Below are positions 35,828 through 46,469 of a stretch of DNA of 64,000 nucleotides, one piece after another; within the stretch, counting starts at the first letter, position 1, and each line of letters starts with the position of its first letter. Under the pieces are notes generated by a model. It made no database searches, was not told where the DNA came from, and saw nothing but the letters and a program-made list of their open reading frames with translations. The DNA comes from Micrasema longulum (lineage: Eukaryota; Arthropoda; Insecta; Trichoptera; Brachycentridae), in contig JAGVSM010003988.1 in the NCBI GenBank assembly GCA_022494885.1, forward strand, positions 62,001-126,000, written 5' to 3'. A program made the position numbers and the translations under genes.

Positions 35828-36290
35828 AATTGAATCGAGTTGTGGTTCCGTGGCTAGTGTCTCGGACTCACGGCTCAAAGGTCCGTGGTTTGAATCCCAC
35901 TCTACCCCAACTTGATTCCCATTTTATTATGGTGAATTATTTATAACTCGTTGAAAATAATAATGAAACTTAAAATGAAATATTTGGGTAAATCATTAGA
36001 ACGCAAATATTTATTATTATAATTTATTTTATTTAACTGGTAAATTCATAGACGTACTTTAACTTTTAAAATACCACGGTAAATAATCCCTTTGTCCGCG
36101 GTGATGTAACATCGTGTTACCACTAGTAAAAGACGGAATATTCTAAAGTTCAGACAATTGAAAAAAAAAACATGGAGACATATTATTTAATACTTCCTTA
36201 TAAATAATTAATGCAAAATAAACGTATAATTTAACCCTATTATGGCAAAATAAATTTAATATCATAAATACGCCTCTCATACAACGCGCG
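35828..36290 (+). repeat. SINE family B composite repeat, about 460 bp
   Basis: A tRNA-like head (TGGTTCCGTGGCTAGTGT, CGGCTCAAAGGTC, GGTTTGAATCCCAC) is followed by AAATATTTGGGTAAATCAT. A long tail carries GGTGATGTAACATCGTG, TTACCACTAGTAAAAGACGG and ATTCTAAAGTTCAGACA. The whole unit recurs co-linearly at 52628-53097. Other copies (45000, 60060) keep only the head, so the tail may be a second element mobilised with it. Confidence 0.75.
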
Positions 36291-36374
36291 TGCGTCCCCC
36301 ATGATTGTCATCAACCGACTGAAGACTGAATCTTTTTTACATAACATCCGCTATATAACAGCGTCCCTGTCTTC

Positions 36375-36525
36375 CTTATCATGAGTTCTATCTTCGTGCT
36401 CTCTCTTCTACAGAAGTGTTGCTGAATAAGCGGACATTCATTCTTCGCGTAGCGAGGATAAATATTTTTTGTATTAACATCCAGCATAGTTATATAAATT
36501 TTACTTTCCAAGTCCGGCGTGAAAA
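36375..36525 (-). repeat. family F repeat, inverted copy
   Basis: The reverse complement matches 32239-32405 over AAAGTAAAATTTATATAAC, ATGCTGGATGTTAA and ATATTTATCCTCGCTACGCG. Confidence 0.45.
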
Positions 36526-36829
36526 TCTTGATTTAAAGATCACAAAAAATACGAGTTCATAATTCAGAAAATAATCAAATGAAAATAAAATAACTGTATG
36601 TTTCCTAGTTGAAGAAAAAACGAGGTAAAATATCATTTACGCTAATATCACCTGTGATAAAGGTTTTAGATTATTAACTTCATTAACAAAAAAAAAAAAA
36701 TATTCGTTATGAATGGCAGTAGACACTTTGTAGACTTATAGCCAGTTTTATTTCTCTCACGACATCATCAGACAGGAATGTTTTTAAAAAAGTTCAGCAA
36801 GTGAAATTTTCAATTCTTTTATCTGTCGA

Positions 36830-36975
36830 TTTTTGTGAACTTTAAGAGCTAAAACCTTTATTGATGCGGATGAGATTTATCTGCTTGAATTATTTCTTCT
36901 TGGGCCAATTGGTGTTATCAGGTTTAATTCAGTCCATGTCTACAAACATTGGTTCAAACTAAAAATATTGTTGAA
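36830..36975. repeat. family A fragment
   Basis: TATCTGTCGATTTTTGTGAAC, GAGCTAAAACCTTTATTGATG, TTATTTCTTCTTGGGCCAAT and CCATGTCTACAAACATTGGT. This is a partial copy in reverse order relative to 31195. Confidence 0.5.
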
Positions 36976-37074
36976 CGTATAATTATTTAATAAACATGCA
37001 TTCAGAAAAAATACCTTTAACTGGTTTTAAAAAATATCGCCCTTTCTCTAAATTTCAAAAAATGTTTTCTAACA

Positions 37075-37340
37075 TCATCATCCTCATAGGCTCGACAGAC
37101 CTGGGTAGGCCTTGGCTGAATCCAGAAGCCTCCTCCACTCTTGCCGGTCTGCCGCTCTTAATCTCCAGTTCTTCACTTCCAGCATTGCAGTATCTGCACT
37201 GATGCCGTCCATCCATCCCATTTCGATCCTGCCTGGTCTTCGTCGTCCTTGTGGCACAGAGAGATTTTAGTCGTTCATTCTAATTATATGGCCAGCCCAC
37301 CTCAAGAGCCCTACCTTGATGGAGTTGTTTACATTGTTTT
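37075..37340 (-). pseudogene. RTE-like LINE C-terminus
   Basis: The minus strand reads IKVGLLRWAGHIIRMND, a stop, then NLSVPQGRRRPGRIEMGW, MDGISADTAMLEVKNWRLRA and ADRQEWRRLLDSAKAYPG before the natural TGA. The WxGHxxRM, GRRRPGR and DRxxWRxxL motifs are the standard end of RTE/Craft-like ORF2 proteins. It ends in an (ATG)n-like tract on that strand (CATCATCATCCTCAT on plus). Only the last 85 or so codons are retained. Confidence 0.85.
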
Positions 37341-37515
37341 CTTACATGAGGTAAAAATTAAAGCATTTAATTGTACGGCGATGTTTCTCGAAAATGTAAG
37401 AAAAAAAACTACACCGGACAACGTCACGAGTTTCTCCGAATCAAGAAGACAACTCACCAATCAGCAGAATTCACCGACTAGAACTTAGAAGGCATCACGG
37501 GCGGAGTAGTTAAAA
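37335..37515. repeat. family B fragment
   Basis: GAGGTAAAAATTAAAGCATT, TTGTACGGCGATGTTTC, GACAACGTCACGAGTTT, CACCAATCAGCAGAATTCAC and ATCACGGGCGGAGTAG match other copies. The left part is lost at the LINE boundary. Confidence 0.6.
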
Positions 37516-37618
37516 ATTACAAAACTTCAACTTACTGGCCTTTGTCTAACCGGTTTCACCGATCTTGTGAAAATGTTCTACTGGTATTGTTTTTAAGAAG
37601 TTAAATGAATATGGTATA

Positions 37619-37862
37619 TATCTGTACCTCAGAGGCAGACGGATGCCAATCCAGAATTTGATGAAATGACATTTCGATTTTCTTATCCAGTTCATGATCA
37701 TGTCCATTGATTTTGAAGAAATATAAGTCTGATAATGAAAAAACCAATGTATTTAGATACTGAAAATACAAATTAATGCTATAAATTATTAGAAATCACT
37801 TAGAAAAAGTAGATATTTTTTTGTTTGGATTTGCATCCGTCTGCTTCTGAGGTACAGATATT
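37619..37862. mobile_element. MITE with 32-bp inverted repeats, TA target
   Basis: Left end TCTGTACCTCAGAGGCAGAC (37621) and right end GTCTGCTTCTGAGGTACAGA (ending 37859) are inverted, with GGATGCCAATCC / GGATTTGCATCC extending them. TA flanks both sides. The interior is 180 bp of AT-rich non-coding DNA. It is probably a Tc1/mariner-type derivative. Confidence 0.85.
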
Positions 37863-37882
37863 ATGTTATTTTTTCTTTACTG

Positions 37883-38056
37883 CCAGGGCTGTACTGGTCG
37901 GGGGCAGGGGCGGGCGTATGGCCCGGCACGTATTTAATTAGGGGGCAGTCGGTGGCCGGCGCGGGCGCTAATAGGGGCGTTATTACGCCATCCATAACCC
38001 TGTCTTACCCTGCACGGGGCGAAAAGGCTCTCCCAAGGGTGTTCCTAGGCGCTATA
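37883..38056. other. GC-rich island of unknown origin
   Basis: About 170 bp at well over 60 percent GC in a 30 percent GC neighbourhood, with runs such as GGGGGCAGGGGCGGGCG and GGTGGCCGGCGCGGGCGC. No rRNA, tRNA or coding match was recognised. It lies exactly between a MITE and a Penelope-like copy. Confidence 0.5.
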
Positions 38057-38059
38057 TTA

Positions 38060-38655
38060 ACGACTGAAAACTAAATCAATATTTTCTAATAATAAAATAA
38101 ATAAAACATCTTTGTTTTTAACAACTAATTTTTTATTATTATTTTATTCACTGACCGGTTTCAAAGCAAACAAGCTTCTTCGTCAAGGTTTACGTAACTA
38201 ATGAATTAATTCCTATTTTATTTTTATCATGTTAACTAAATACCCGGAAGGACCCAATAAATCAAGCCTTTTTTTCATTACAAGGGTGGTAATTTGATAT
38301 CAATATTTTCGAAGCTAGACAGGAGAGGACTAAAAGAAATATTGTTTATTTGGTTTTCAATGAATTTTATCTTATTGTGAATCATTTTTTTAATTCCTAA
38401 GATTTATAAGTTGTCTAATTTATTTTCAACATAAAGTAATTTTAATCCAGTGTTTTTATTGAAGTTATGATTATTTTCCATATGGTTTGCGCAGTCAGAA
38501 AAAATATTATTATTTAAGTACCTTAAATGTTCTTTCACTCTAATATTAAAGTTTCATTCAGCTTTTCTAATGTAGATTGAATCAGCTTGTTCGCTTTGAA
38601 ACCAGTTGGTGTAAAAATAAATAAATTTGTGGTTAAAAAGAAAGTTGTTTTATTT
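38060..38655 (-). mobile_element. Penelope-like element P3 with GIY-YIG domain remnant
   Basis: Inverted terminal-repeat pieces lie at 38060-38215 and 38555-38655 and share GACCGGTTTCAAAGCAAACA or its reverse. Between them the minus strand (38575 to the stop at 38278) reads DSIYIRKAE, NFNIRVKEHLRYLNNNIF, FSDCANHMENNHNFNKNTG, KLLYVENKLDNL, ILGIKKMIHNKIKFIENQ and a final IDIKLPPL. The RxKEH and H-x-N blocks match the GIY-YIG endonuclease of Penelope-like elements. Two in-frame stops break it. RT sequences are absent. Confidence 0.82.
38150..38189 (-). ncRNA. hammerhead-like core in P3 terminal repeat
   Basis: The minus strand has CTTGACGA, stem II GAAGC/GCTTT with loop TTGTTT, GAAAC, then CGGTC and AGTG. 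It resembles CUGANGA...GAAAC but has an extra U after CU. The partial mirror copy at 38578-38612 keeps the stem and GAAAC. Confidence 0.35.
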
Positions 38656-38704
38656 ATTTTATTATAATGAATAACCATAAAGTTGGTGCTTCAAATATAA
38701 AATT

Positions 38705-39080
38705 TACTATACTTTTTTGTTTGAAAGTATTTTGAGCATGTCCAAATCTTTGAATACTATCAGATTGGTACACGTATATTATACTTTAACTTTCAAGTGT
38801 TGTGTAGTAAGAGAAATAATTTAGTCAAAAAATCTTACCCACATCTCAGCTTTTCTCAAAATCAACAGATGGAACTTGAAGAATCATCAAGAAAGATTTA
38901 AGTCTTTTATTTCACAAAAGCCAACTGGTGGAAGAGTTGAGTGGTTCCTTAAACATTGATAGAAAGGTAATTGTTACTATTGTGTGTAAAGTGGATAATT
39001 AAACCAGCCAATGACAGGCCGCCCTGTAAATGCCTAGACTTCCATATTTCCTTCTCAAAAAGGTTTCACCTTTCTTTTGT
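38705..39080. repeat. family A element
   Basis: TTTTGAGCATGTCCAAATC, ACTTTCAAGTGTTGTGTAGT, AAAATCAACAGATGGAAC, AGCCAACTGGTGGAAGAG, GTGTGTAAAGTGGATAATT, CCAATGACAGGCC and GCCTAGACTTCCATATTTCC. A family D copy is joined at its right. Confidence 0.6.
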
Positions 39081-39094
39081 AACATATTGAGATA

Positions 39095-39410
39095 TTAATA
39101 ATGTCTCTTTGCGCATGACAAGAAATAAGTATTTATTCCATCTGCCAGTTAGTTGCACTAACTATGCACAACACTCTTTCCTCTATCGTTCTTGCTTAAA
39201 CCATAATGCTTTTTTTTTCATCTACTGATATATTTAACATGCCCCTTAATTAATTTAAAAATAAACTCTGCATTTACTCTCACACGCTTTTGTTGTACCA
39301 CAATTTAATATGTACGATCTTTATTTAGAAACTTCGCTGGTCTGTCTTTAAACTGTATCTTTTTATGTTATTTTATAATTGTTGACGTTTGTTTCTGTAA
39401 AATAAATAAA
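39095..39410 (-). repeat. family D inner segment, inverted copy
   Basis: The reverse complement of 59170-59585. Shared blocks are CTATGCACAACACTCTTTCC, CTATCGTTCTTGCT, TTTCTAAATAAAG-like and GACAGACCAGC. At 59 kb it sits inside a family D copy; here it follows family A. Confidence 0.6.
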
Positions 39411-39639
39411 AAAACACATAAATAAATAACCCCGTAGAGTGAGATCTAGCCTGCCCACGAAATATGGACGCACTCAAAACACAGTTGCTAAAATAAATTT
39501 GGTTTAATTATACAATAAGCATACGTGTCATTTTGCTAAACTAGTATTGAAAATTAAATATAAAATTACGTAACACATTATTTTTATTTCAATCTTTAGC
39601 AAACATTTCGGGGGCCTAAGGCAATAGGAATGAAAAAAA

Positions 39640-40040
39640 AGTAAAAGGAAGGACAGTGCTCTGGGAAATTGGATTTAAAAAATATTAAATATTTTCTTTG
39701 GCGCTGTAAAAACTAGAGCGTTTTATTGTACGGTAAAGTTTTTTGCAAATGTGCGAAAAAAAAAGAACCACTTTGAAACATTAGGTTCATATGAACAAAA
39801 AACATTCAATTATAGAATTGTTATGTGTTGTGAGAGATTTCCTGTTTTTTACGGTTAATGTGTTTTGACAGCTACGGGGTTCTCTTTTGAATGTCGAGAA
39901 AACTTATCGAGTGGATGTCAACTCGCAACATCACGGGCGGAGTTAATAAAACATTACAAAACATTAGCGATGATGACAATACGACACATAAAAAAAAATA
40001 TGGCTCAGTTTTCAGATATTCAATTGACATTTTTTTTAAA
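39640..40040. repeat. family B repeat
   Basis: GGGAAATTGGATTTAAAAA, TAAAAACTAGAGCGTTTTA, TTGTACGGTAAAGTTTTTTG, GGTTCATATGAACAAAA, CATCACGGGCGGAGTTAAT and AATACGACACATAAAAAA agree in order with the 6.5 kb copy. Confidence 0.65.
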
Positions 40041-40224
40041 TACCACAGAAATTTCTCGTTAGTAGCGCACTAAGAAATTTGTTACGTTAAAATTTAAATT
40101 TACCCCCTGAACTCTGATCAAAATGTAGCGACATTACTTTGGGTGACAATACTCTTTTCTACGGGAATGAGGTACTGACCGTCTCCGCAAATGCGTGTGA
40201 TTCTGTATCGCTGTTCGATCGTTT

Positions 40225-40233
40225 ATAAAAAGT
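40225..40233 (+). promoter_or_regulatory. possible TATA box
   Basis: TATAAAAAG lies about 30 bp before an AATAGTCTT start-like site and about 65 bp before the first ATG of a candidate exon. In AT-rich DNA such matches are frequent, so context is the only support. Confidence 0.25.
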
Positions 40234-40296
40234 TTGAGTGATTGCAATAGTCTTTTGTAAATCCTTGCGGCGCGTACTTATTAGTTATTTACATGC

Positions 40297-40425
40297 ATGC
40301 ATTGTCGTACAAATCCATCGTGTCATGGGTGTGACTATCAAGTGCAAGTGTCTTGTTTAAACCATCATCCCGGCGAGCCTGCTTCGGTATTAAGCAAACA
40401 ATTAGGCGGCGGACCAGAGAATAAG
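40297..40425 (+). CDS. candidate first coding exon, unrecognised product
   Basis: Exactly 43 codons from an ATG (a second ATG lies 4 bp upstream out of frame) to AAG followed by GTGAGTG, a strong splice donor in phase 0. The peptide begins MHCRTNPSCHGCDYQ and is rich in Cys and His early, then Pro, Gly and Ser. Its codons are far less AT-biased than surrounding DNA, and it is not part of any repeat found in the window. No function is assigned. A possible TATA box sits upstream, and candidate phase-0 exons lie 15 kb downstream on the same strand. Confidence 0.3.
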
Positions 40426-40744
40426 GTGAGTGTTGTCATTTTGTATTGGAGTTTGGAGCATAATAATAACGCAATTTGCAAAAGATAATACTAGTATGTA
40501 AAACCGTAGACCAGCGACATCGGCGCTATGGATATTCCGGTAGGTGGCGCTATCAATAATAAATAGCGAATTGAATAATTGAATATTTTATATTATTACG
40601 TCGGAATATTTACAGTTTACCATCTTTGAAACAGTTTTTATATTTTTTGTTTTTTCATTTTTTTATTGATTTTAATAAAACACATACTCAGGAGTCAATA
40701 AAAACTCATTTAGGACGGCACATAAAAAGAAAACATTCTTGTGA

Positions 40745-41500
40745 CGATACATAGTATCAGTATTATTAATATTTAAAGCATGACCTTTGTGGTCAAACAT
40801 TTAACTAAATGTTATTAAATATTTGTATATAACCACATACCGACTTTTCTATGTTTAATGTTAAATGGAGAAGAATTTTTTATTAATTTTTTTATTTTTT
40901 ATTTTTTTATTTTATTTTCTTTTATTTAGGAAACAAACAATACAGTTACAAAGTTTTATATTTTACAGAGTTAGACATAACTCTAATGGACCAGTGAAGT
41001 TTCCATATTTTAAAGTAATTATATGTGAGGTTATTAATGAAAATGTAAATACTATATCCACAAATGTATCCAAATTTTTACCAAATAATATCAAACTTGC
41101 TTTTTATACAAATAACAATATTGGTAAATAATTGCTTAGTAATAAAGATAAAAATAGTTAATTAAATATAATAATTCAGGTGTTTACCAATTAAAATGCA
41201 ATTCTTGTCCTTCAGTTAACGTTGGAAGAACATCAAAAAAATTTGATATTCGTGTTAAAGAACATATGAGGTGTCTTCACAATAATAATTTCTCTGAATT
41301 CGCAAATCACCTAATCAATTTAAATCATGATTTTAATAAAAATACAGGAGTTAAAATCTTATATACAAGTATTGATTAACATTTGGTTAAATGTTAAAGT
41401 GAAACATTAAGATTTTTTAAATTTTGTGTAATGTTGTTGTGAATATCATGATTAAATGTGTATTTTAAATTTGTGTGAGCAGAAAAGTTTATGATATTCA
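40745..41500 (+). mobile_element. Penelope-like element P2 copy with GIY-YIG domain
   Basis: An inverted terminal-repeat piece (40745-40862, GTGGTCAAACATTTAACTAA, ACCGACTTTTCTATG) precedes coding DNA. Frame 40865-41131 ends NNIKLAFYTNNNIGK, then stops and shifts. Frame 41179-41379 reads GVYQLKCNSC, VNVGRTSKKFDIRVKEHM, FANHLINLNHDFNKNTG and VKILYTSID to TAA. GVY and NVG occupy the GIY and YIG positions, and R and EH match catalytic positions of the family. RT is missing, apart from possibly the last codons before 41131. The 3' terminal repeat is cut by family A at 41520. Confidence 0.82.
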
Positions 41501-41519
41501 AAATTTTCAAGATTTTACA

Positions 41520-41905
41520 ACAATATTTTGAGTTTGTCCAAATTTTTGTAGACAAGGACTGGATTCAACTCCCTGGGGAGCTGTTTATATTAACATATTA
41601 CAACAGAGATGAAGAAGATTTAAGGAAAGGTTATTTAGAAGTCTAGGCATCTACAGGGCTTATGACCTGTCGATGGCTGGTTTAAGTGGCCACTTTACAC
41701 ACTGTGTAACATTTACCATTCTGCCTATATTTGAACATCTATATTCCTTCAATTCTTTCATCTGTTGATGTTTGTGAAGGTAAAGAGCTGAAACATTTAT
41801 TTATGCGGGTGAAATTCATCTAATTGAATTATTTCATCTACATACACTTAAACCAGCCATTGACAGGTCATAAGCCGTGTAGATGCCTAGACTTTTAAAT
41901 AACCT
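41520..41905. repeat. family A element
   Basis: The cleanest reverse-orientation copy: ATATTTTGAGTTTGTCCAAA, GACAAGGACTGGATTCAAC, CTCCCTGGGGAGCTG, ACAACAGAGATGAAGAAG, GTCTAGGCATCTACAGGGC, TTTACACACTGTGTAAC, TCATCTGTTGATGTTTGTG and GCGGGTGAAATTCATC. It ends with an inverted repeat of its own inner part (CAGGTCATAAGCCGTG, 41858). Confidence 0.75.
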
Positions 41906-42194
41906 TCTCTTAAATGTTCTTAAATGTCTAGTCATCATCTAAGGGCACCCTAAGATTGATAAGTGATGATAGTTCTGGACAATCCCATTTAGAGTACAAT
42001 TTCGAACAAAATTGAAAGTAGTTAAATATTTATTGTATCATTAAGTTTCAACTAATTTAAAGTTCTAGATAAAATAATGGTAATTTATAAATTTACGACT
42101 GTTTCCAAGTTTATGTAATCCGGGCCTAAGGAGGGCATCTTGAGTCTCAAGAAGCATCATATTGATGGAATTTTTTTAATAACTCATCATCATC

Positions 42195-42390
42195 GCGGCC
42201 TCCGTGGTGTAGTGGTCAAGACGCTTGACTCACGCACGGAAGGTTCCGGGTTCGATTCCCGGTGAGAACACAAAAATTAAAATGTGATTTTTCTCAAGCC
42301 TGGGTGCTCTGTGATGTAATTCATCACTGTAAGTAAGCCTCCTGGCCTGTTGTGGTGCAAAAAAATGTGAATGTAAAAATAAAAAAACCA
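42195..42390 (+). repeat. SINE family A copy
   Basis: Starts CGGCCTCCGTGGTGTAGTGG and retains the A and B boxes and the TGGCCTGTTGTGGTG body end. The tail is A-rich rather than (AAATG)n. It is joined directly to a family C SINE on its right. Confidence 0.88.
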
Positions 42391-42396
42391 TCATCG

Positions 42397-42655
42397 TCAT
42401 TCCCTTTTCACACCTAATGGCGCATAGGGCACTGCATTGGTACACCAATCGCAGCGTACCTTGATTATTTTTCGTTACATGAAGGTAAGATGATCAGTCT
42501 TACGCTTCAGGTACCAGTCCAGGGACTATGAAATATTTTTGTATGAAAACACCCCTTCAAATAAATATTTCATATTAACTATATCGGGAATCGAACCCCA
42601 GACCTCTCGCATGGTAGGCAAATGACCAGCCCATTACACCGCGAGGCCGATTTAA
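42397..42655 (-). repeat. SINE family C, full-length copy
   Basis: Complete order: CCTTTTCACACCTAATGGCG, TTGGTACACCAATCGCAGC, GAAGGTAAGATGATCAGTC, TACCAGTCCAGGGACTATG, GGGAATCGAACCCCAGACC, then ATTACACCGCGAGGCCGA. The last two carry the reversed B and A boxes. This copy best defines the family, about 255 bp. Confidence 0.88.
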
Positions 42656-43104
42656 TAATCCTGCCCCATAATGTTTAGAATATTTTATATTTTTTGCCGA
42701 TTTTTTTTTGATAACAATAACCATTTGTAATGGATTTTCCCCCGAGTAAACAGCAAACATTACAATTTATTGCTATACAGTTTGATTATCTTTAATACGT
42801 TAATGTTGGTCAGTTTGCGCGTGTGCTTCTTGCTATTTAGTAGCTTATTTCCAGCAATAACTACAAAAATCCGGAATTCGAACTATAGATTTTACATGCA
42901 TTCCCTCTCCTAATTTCCCTCGTGCGTGACTTTAGATCGGTGTTATTTAACGTGTAGCAGCGAGAGCAGCTGTCAAATAACATCCTCTCGCGACAGTATT
43001 TTATGATAAAACATTATAAATTTTGCAAAAAACTCGAAATATCATGAAACGGTTTTATAAACACAATCATGGCACTAACGGATTTTCCACGCTTTGCTCG
43101 TATA

Positions 43105-43446
43105 TACTGGGTGTTCATTAAACCCTGTCACATCCGAAACCACGATGATCAGTATGAGTAAGAAGACATATTGGCACATTAAAATATTTTTTTTGAACGA
43201 AAAAAAAAGCAAATGGTTGCTTACTTCTGCAGGACAGAAACGAGAAGGGGGAGGGGGGAGTCTGATACTGCGCCGCGCTCCCCTCACTTCTCGCCTACAA
43301 AAGTAAACAACCATTTGTTTTTTTAAATATTTTATTAAAAAAAAAAATCTTTGTCCTAAATATTTTTTTATATATGCTAATATGTCTTTTTGCCCACACT
43401 GATCATTGTGGTTTTGGATGTGACAGGGTTTAAAAAACACCCTGTA
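43105..43446. mobile_element. MITE family T, well-preserved copy
   Basis: Ends TACTGGGTGTTCATTAAACC and GGTTTAAAAAACACCCTGTA, inverted over about 75 bp including CTGTCACATCC and CCACGATGATCAGT / ACTGATCATTGTGG. The centre is a GC-rich GAAGGGGGAGGGGGGAG / CTCCCCTCACTTCTCG palindrome. TA flanks both ends. Antisense frames of 121 and 70 codons are by-products of the palindrome. Confidence 0.88.
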
Positions 43447-44997
43447 TAATAATTATTTAAAATAAAATAATTTATAAGGTGCGATGTGAAAAAAATTCAA
43501 TCACAGCTCTAAGACCAACGTTTTATATCACTTTTCACTCCCAACTTCCGTAATTCCGATAAGAAACCAAAGAGAAGAAGAGAGAAGAACAGGTTGTTAA
43601 TAAATATAATTTACTGCTTAATTATATTGGCAATATCCTCTCGCATCCTGTAAGGCGCGTAGCTACTTGGATCGCCATCTTTGCTTTATGACTATCTCAT
43701 AAAATGTGCTAAATTATTAATGGCCAACACAATGTTCATTTATTAGCTCCCTTATTGGGCCCCACATGTGCTTCTCTCCCTTCCTCAACCCTCACCTATC
43801 TTCCCCCACTTTTGTCTTCTCTTATTATTTGTATTGCGGTGAGGTAACCTATTATCGCCATATTTTAGTTATTTTTTCCTGACAGATATTTTAATAGTGA
43901 CAGCTCTTTACGAAGAGAACGTAAAAGCCCATGTAAAGATTTTTTAAATATCGACGCTAGAAACGAAAAAGTTATCAAGCGACACGTAGCAAGTGATGTT
44001 AATGACCTTATCTCCCTTAGTAGATTCACTACTTTTTTTTATTCTTAAAAGCGTTTTTTAAAAATATTTATTCCTCTTGTGTAAGAAAAGATTTTAGTGT
44101 ATATATTAATTTGCTATATTTAGTTATAAAGGTGCTAAACTTGCTTTGTTTTTTGTAATTCTCAATATGTGCTATTTTCTAAATGTTAAAATTATTTATG
44201 TCCCGAATTGAGTTGTTGTAACTCCTGGGAATGTAATTCAAAGTTTTATACTTGTAAAATACTTTGTGTTATATGATTTATAAATATAAAAATAAGTAAT
44301 TAAAAAAAAGTTTACAAAAGAGTCAACTAAGATTTTTTTAATTTTTTACTTTATTTATTAAGAATCTCGTATTTTAAAATTTTATTAAATTATGAAAAAC
44401 ATTCGTATGAGATTTTTTAAACGGGTTTTAAAAGGGTTTTGGCTGGTTTAATATTCTTGCACCAAATAATATCTAATCATGTAGATGCTCATGATATCCT
44501 AGCTCAAATTAACCTCAATGTATGTTTGGCTGTTTTTTTAATTTTTTTGTACCTCACCTTAATTTGTGTACCAATGCTGTCATTGCGGTAGGAAATTTTG
44601 GAACCAATGTCAGATTCAAGTATAGTACATAGATAACACATAAGTATAAAATAATGAATAAAATATAGCATTTGGTATATTCAAATACATATTCCAACAA
44701 GTAAGAAGGCATATTTAAAAAATACACGTTTAAATATATATATATAAAGATAACATGAAATACATTAATGTTGTAAAACATTTACATAAATCAATATACC
44801 AAGTAAAAAAAAACTTTAGAAAAATAAATTATTTTCTTTTTTAAGATGCGCTGCAAGCGGGTAGAAAATAAAATGATATTCAAACTATTAACATGCATTG
44901 AAATGCTTAACATCTTTCAAAAATAACCGAGCAAAACTTATTCATTTAAGAAAAATAATAAAACTAGGTTTAAGTATCTATAAGAAATGATTAACAA
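43447..44997. other. AT-rich stretch, no supported gene
   Basis: A minus-strand trace at about 44190-44270 reads KYFTSIKL then, after a shift, NYIPRSYNNSIRDINNF, which weakly resembles LINE C-termini. Pyrimidine-rich DNA at 43750-43830 has no clear function. Confidence 0.4.
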
Positions 44998-44999
44998 TA

Positions 45000-45115
45000 G
45001 CAAAATAAAATGGGAATCTAGTTGGGGTAGAGTGGAGTTTGAACCTCGGACCTCTGATCCGTGAGTCTGCAACTCTAGCCACGGGTCCACAACTCGATTC
45101 AAGGCCATTATTAGT
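45000..45115 (-). repeat. SINE family B head
   Basis: The reverse complement contains AATCGAGTTGTGGACCCGTG, GCTAGAGTTGCAGACTCACG and GAGGTCCGAGGTTC with a B box, then AACTCCACTCTACCCCAAC. The tail seen at 35.8 kb is absent. Confidence 0.75.
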
Positions 45116-46469
45116 GTTTGCATGTGATTAAATAGTTAAATCAAATTTAATTTTTTTTCGCAAAATAAATACTTTAAGGGTGCTTTTCGCTAGTCAGAAT
45201 CACTAACTAGTTTGATGAACTAACTAACTAACTAACTAGTTTGATGAACTAAAAACACCAATATTTTAAAAATAATCACTCAACTCCGGTTAGTGTTCTG
45301 GTTCGATATTAGGGCAAACTCATTTCTTCTCACTTCTTCGTCTTTCACTCTGTGTTGGTTTACGGGGGTTTGTTTCAATAAAGCTTGTCAGAAGGGCAGA
45401 GCGGGGTTTATCGCCGAAATTAGTAAATTTATATTTCCTCTTAGTATGAAATGATTGGGTATGGTACGTGTTTTAATTCTCCCGTGTAAACAAGAACGGT
45501 ACATTATAAGACTCGTTCTTCAATAAATCCACAACACTGTTTTATTTATAATTTAATTTGCGATGTCAGTAATTATGTTTGTATTCGTATGTTCATTATT
45601 ATATTTTTGTACCTTTTACATTATTTTTTATTTAACGTTTTTCTTTTCTTCTTCTTTAAATTTAAATTTATCTTGTTTCTATTAACTTTATTTTTACAAC
45701 TGTATATAAGTATATGAATTTTATTTTATTTGCAACTTCTAGGTGCCTAACAATTGTTAATTGCTGTTATTTTGATACCAATAATGTACTTAATCGATAT
45801 CTTACACCACTGGGGAAAATTTTTATCGACTGTTTTCACAATTTTCGTTGATATGTTTTCTTATTTTCTTTATACAATATACGTCAAAACTGTTGTTTTT
45901 CCTAAATAAAGATAAATAAACAAACAAATGATTTACAATTATTTATTTTATTTTACATTTAATTATACTCCAATTTGCACATGATAGGGAACTGCGTTTG
46001 TAAAACAAATGCTGCGTATCACGTTCATCTGTTGAATAAAAAAATAGTGATTAGAAGAAACGCTAAGATCCACAATTTATAATGGGAATTATCTCAATTC
46101 GATTATACAGTAAAATTGAATTTCTGTGTAAAATATAAGTATGTTTTCTGGTTTTTTTTTTAACTTGTTCAATTGATGTTTCCGACAAAGAAACTACAAA
46201 CTTTAAGACAAATATTTAAATTTAAAAAATCAATTAAGCTTTACTGACAATTAAATATATCTCTGTTAACTTCACATTACAATGAGGGTCTTGAAATCGG
46301 TTTCATGTAAAGTTGAAGAAAATCGCATGCGTCTTTGTTCTACAATCATGATAAAATAATACAACAAAACTAAAACCAAAAATTATCACATGTTTATACT
46401 GTTAAATAATCTAATTTTTATAATTTGTAAAACCATCATGTAAGTTAGGCCTGCTATGGCAAAATACAT
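45116..46469. other. AT-rich stretch, no supported gene
   Basis: Holds a small tandem tract, (CTAA)n with a repeated AGTTTGATGAACTAA (45200-45252), and several poly-T runs. No element was recognised. Confidence 0.5.

Noticed and set aside
43075..43440. 121-codon minus frame
   Set aside because: It coincides with the family T MITE and reads through its inverted ends and GC-rich centre.
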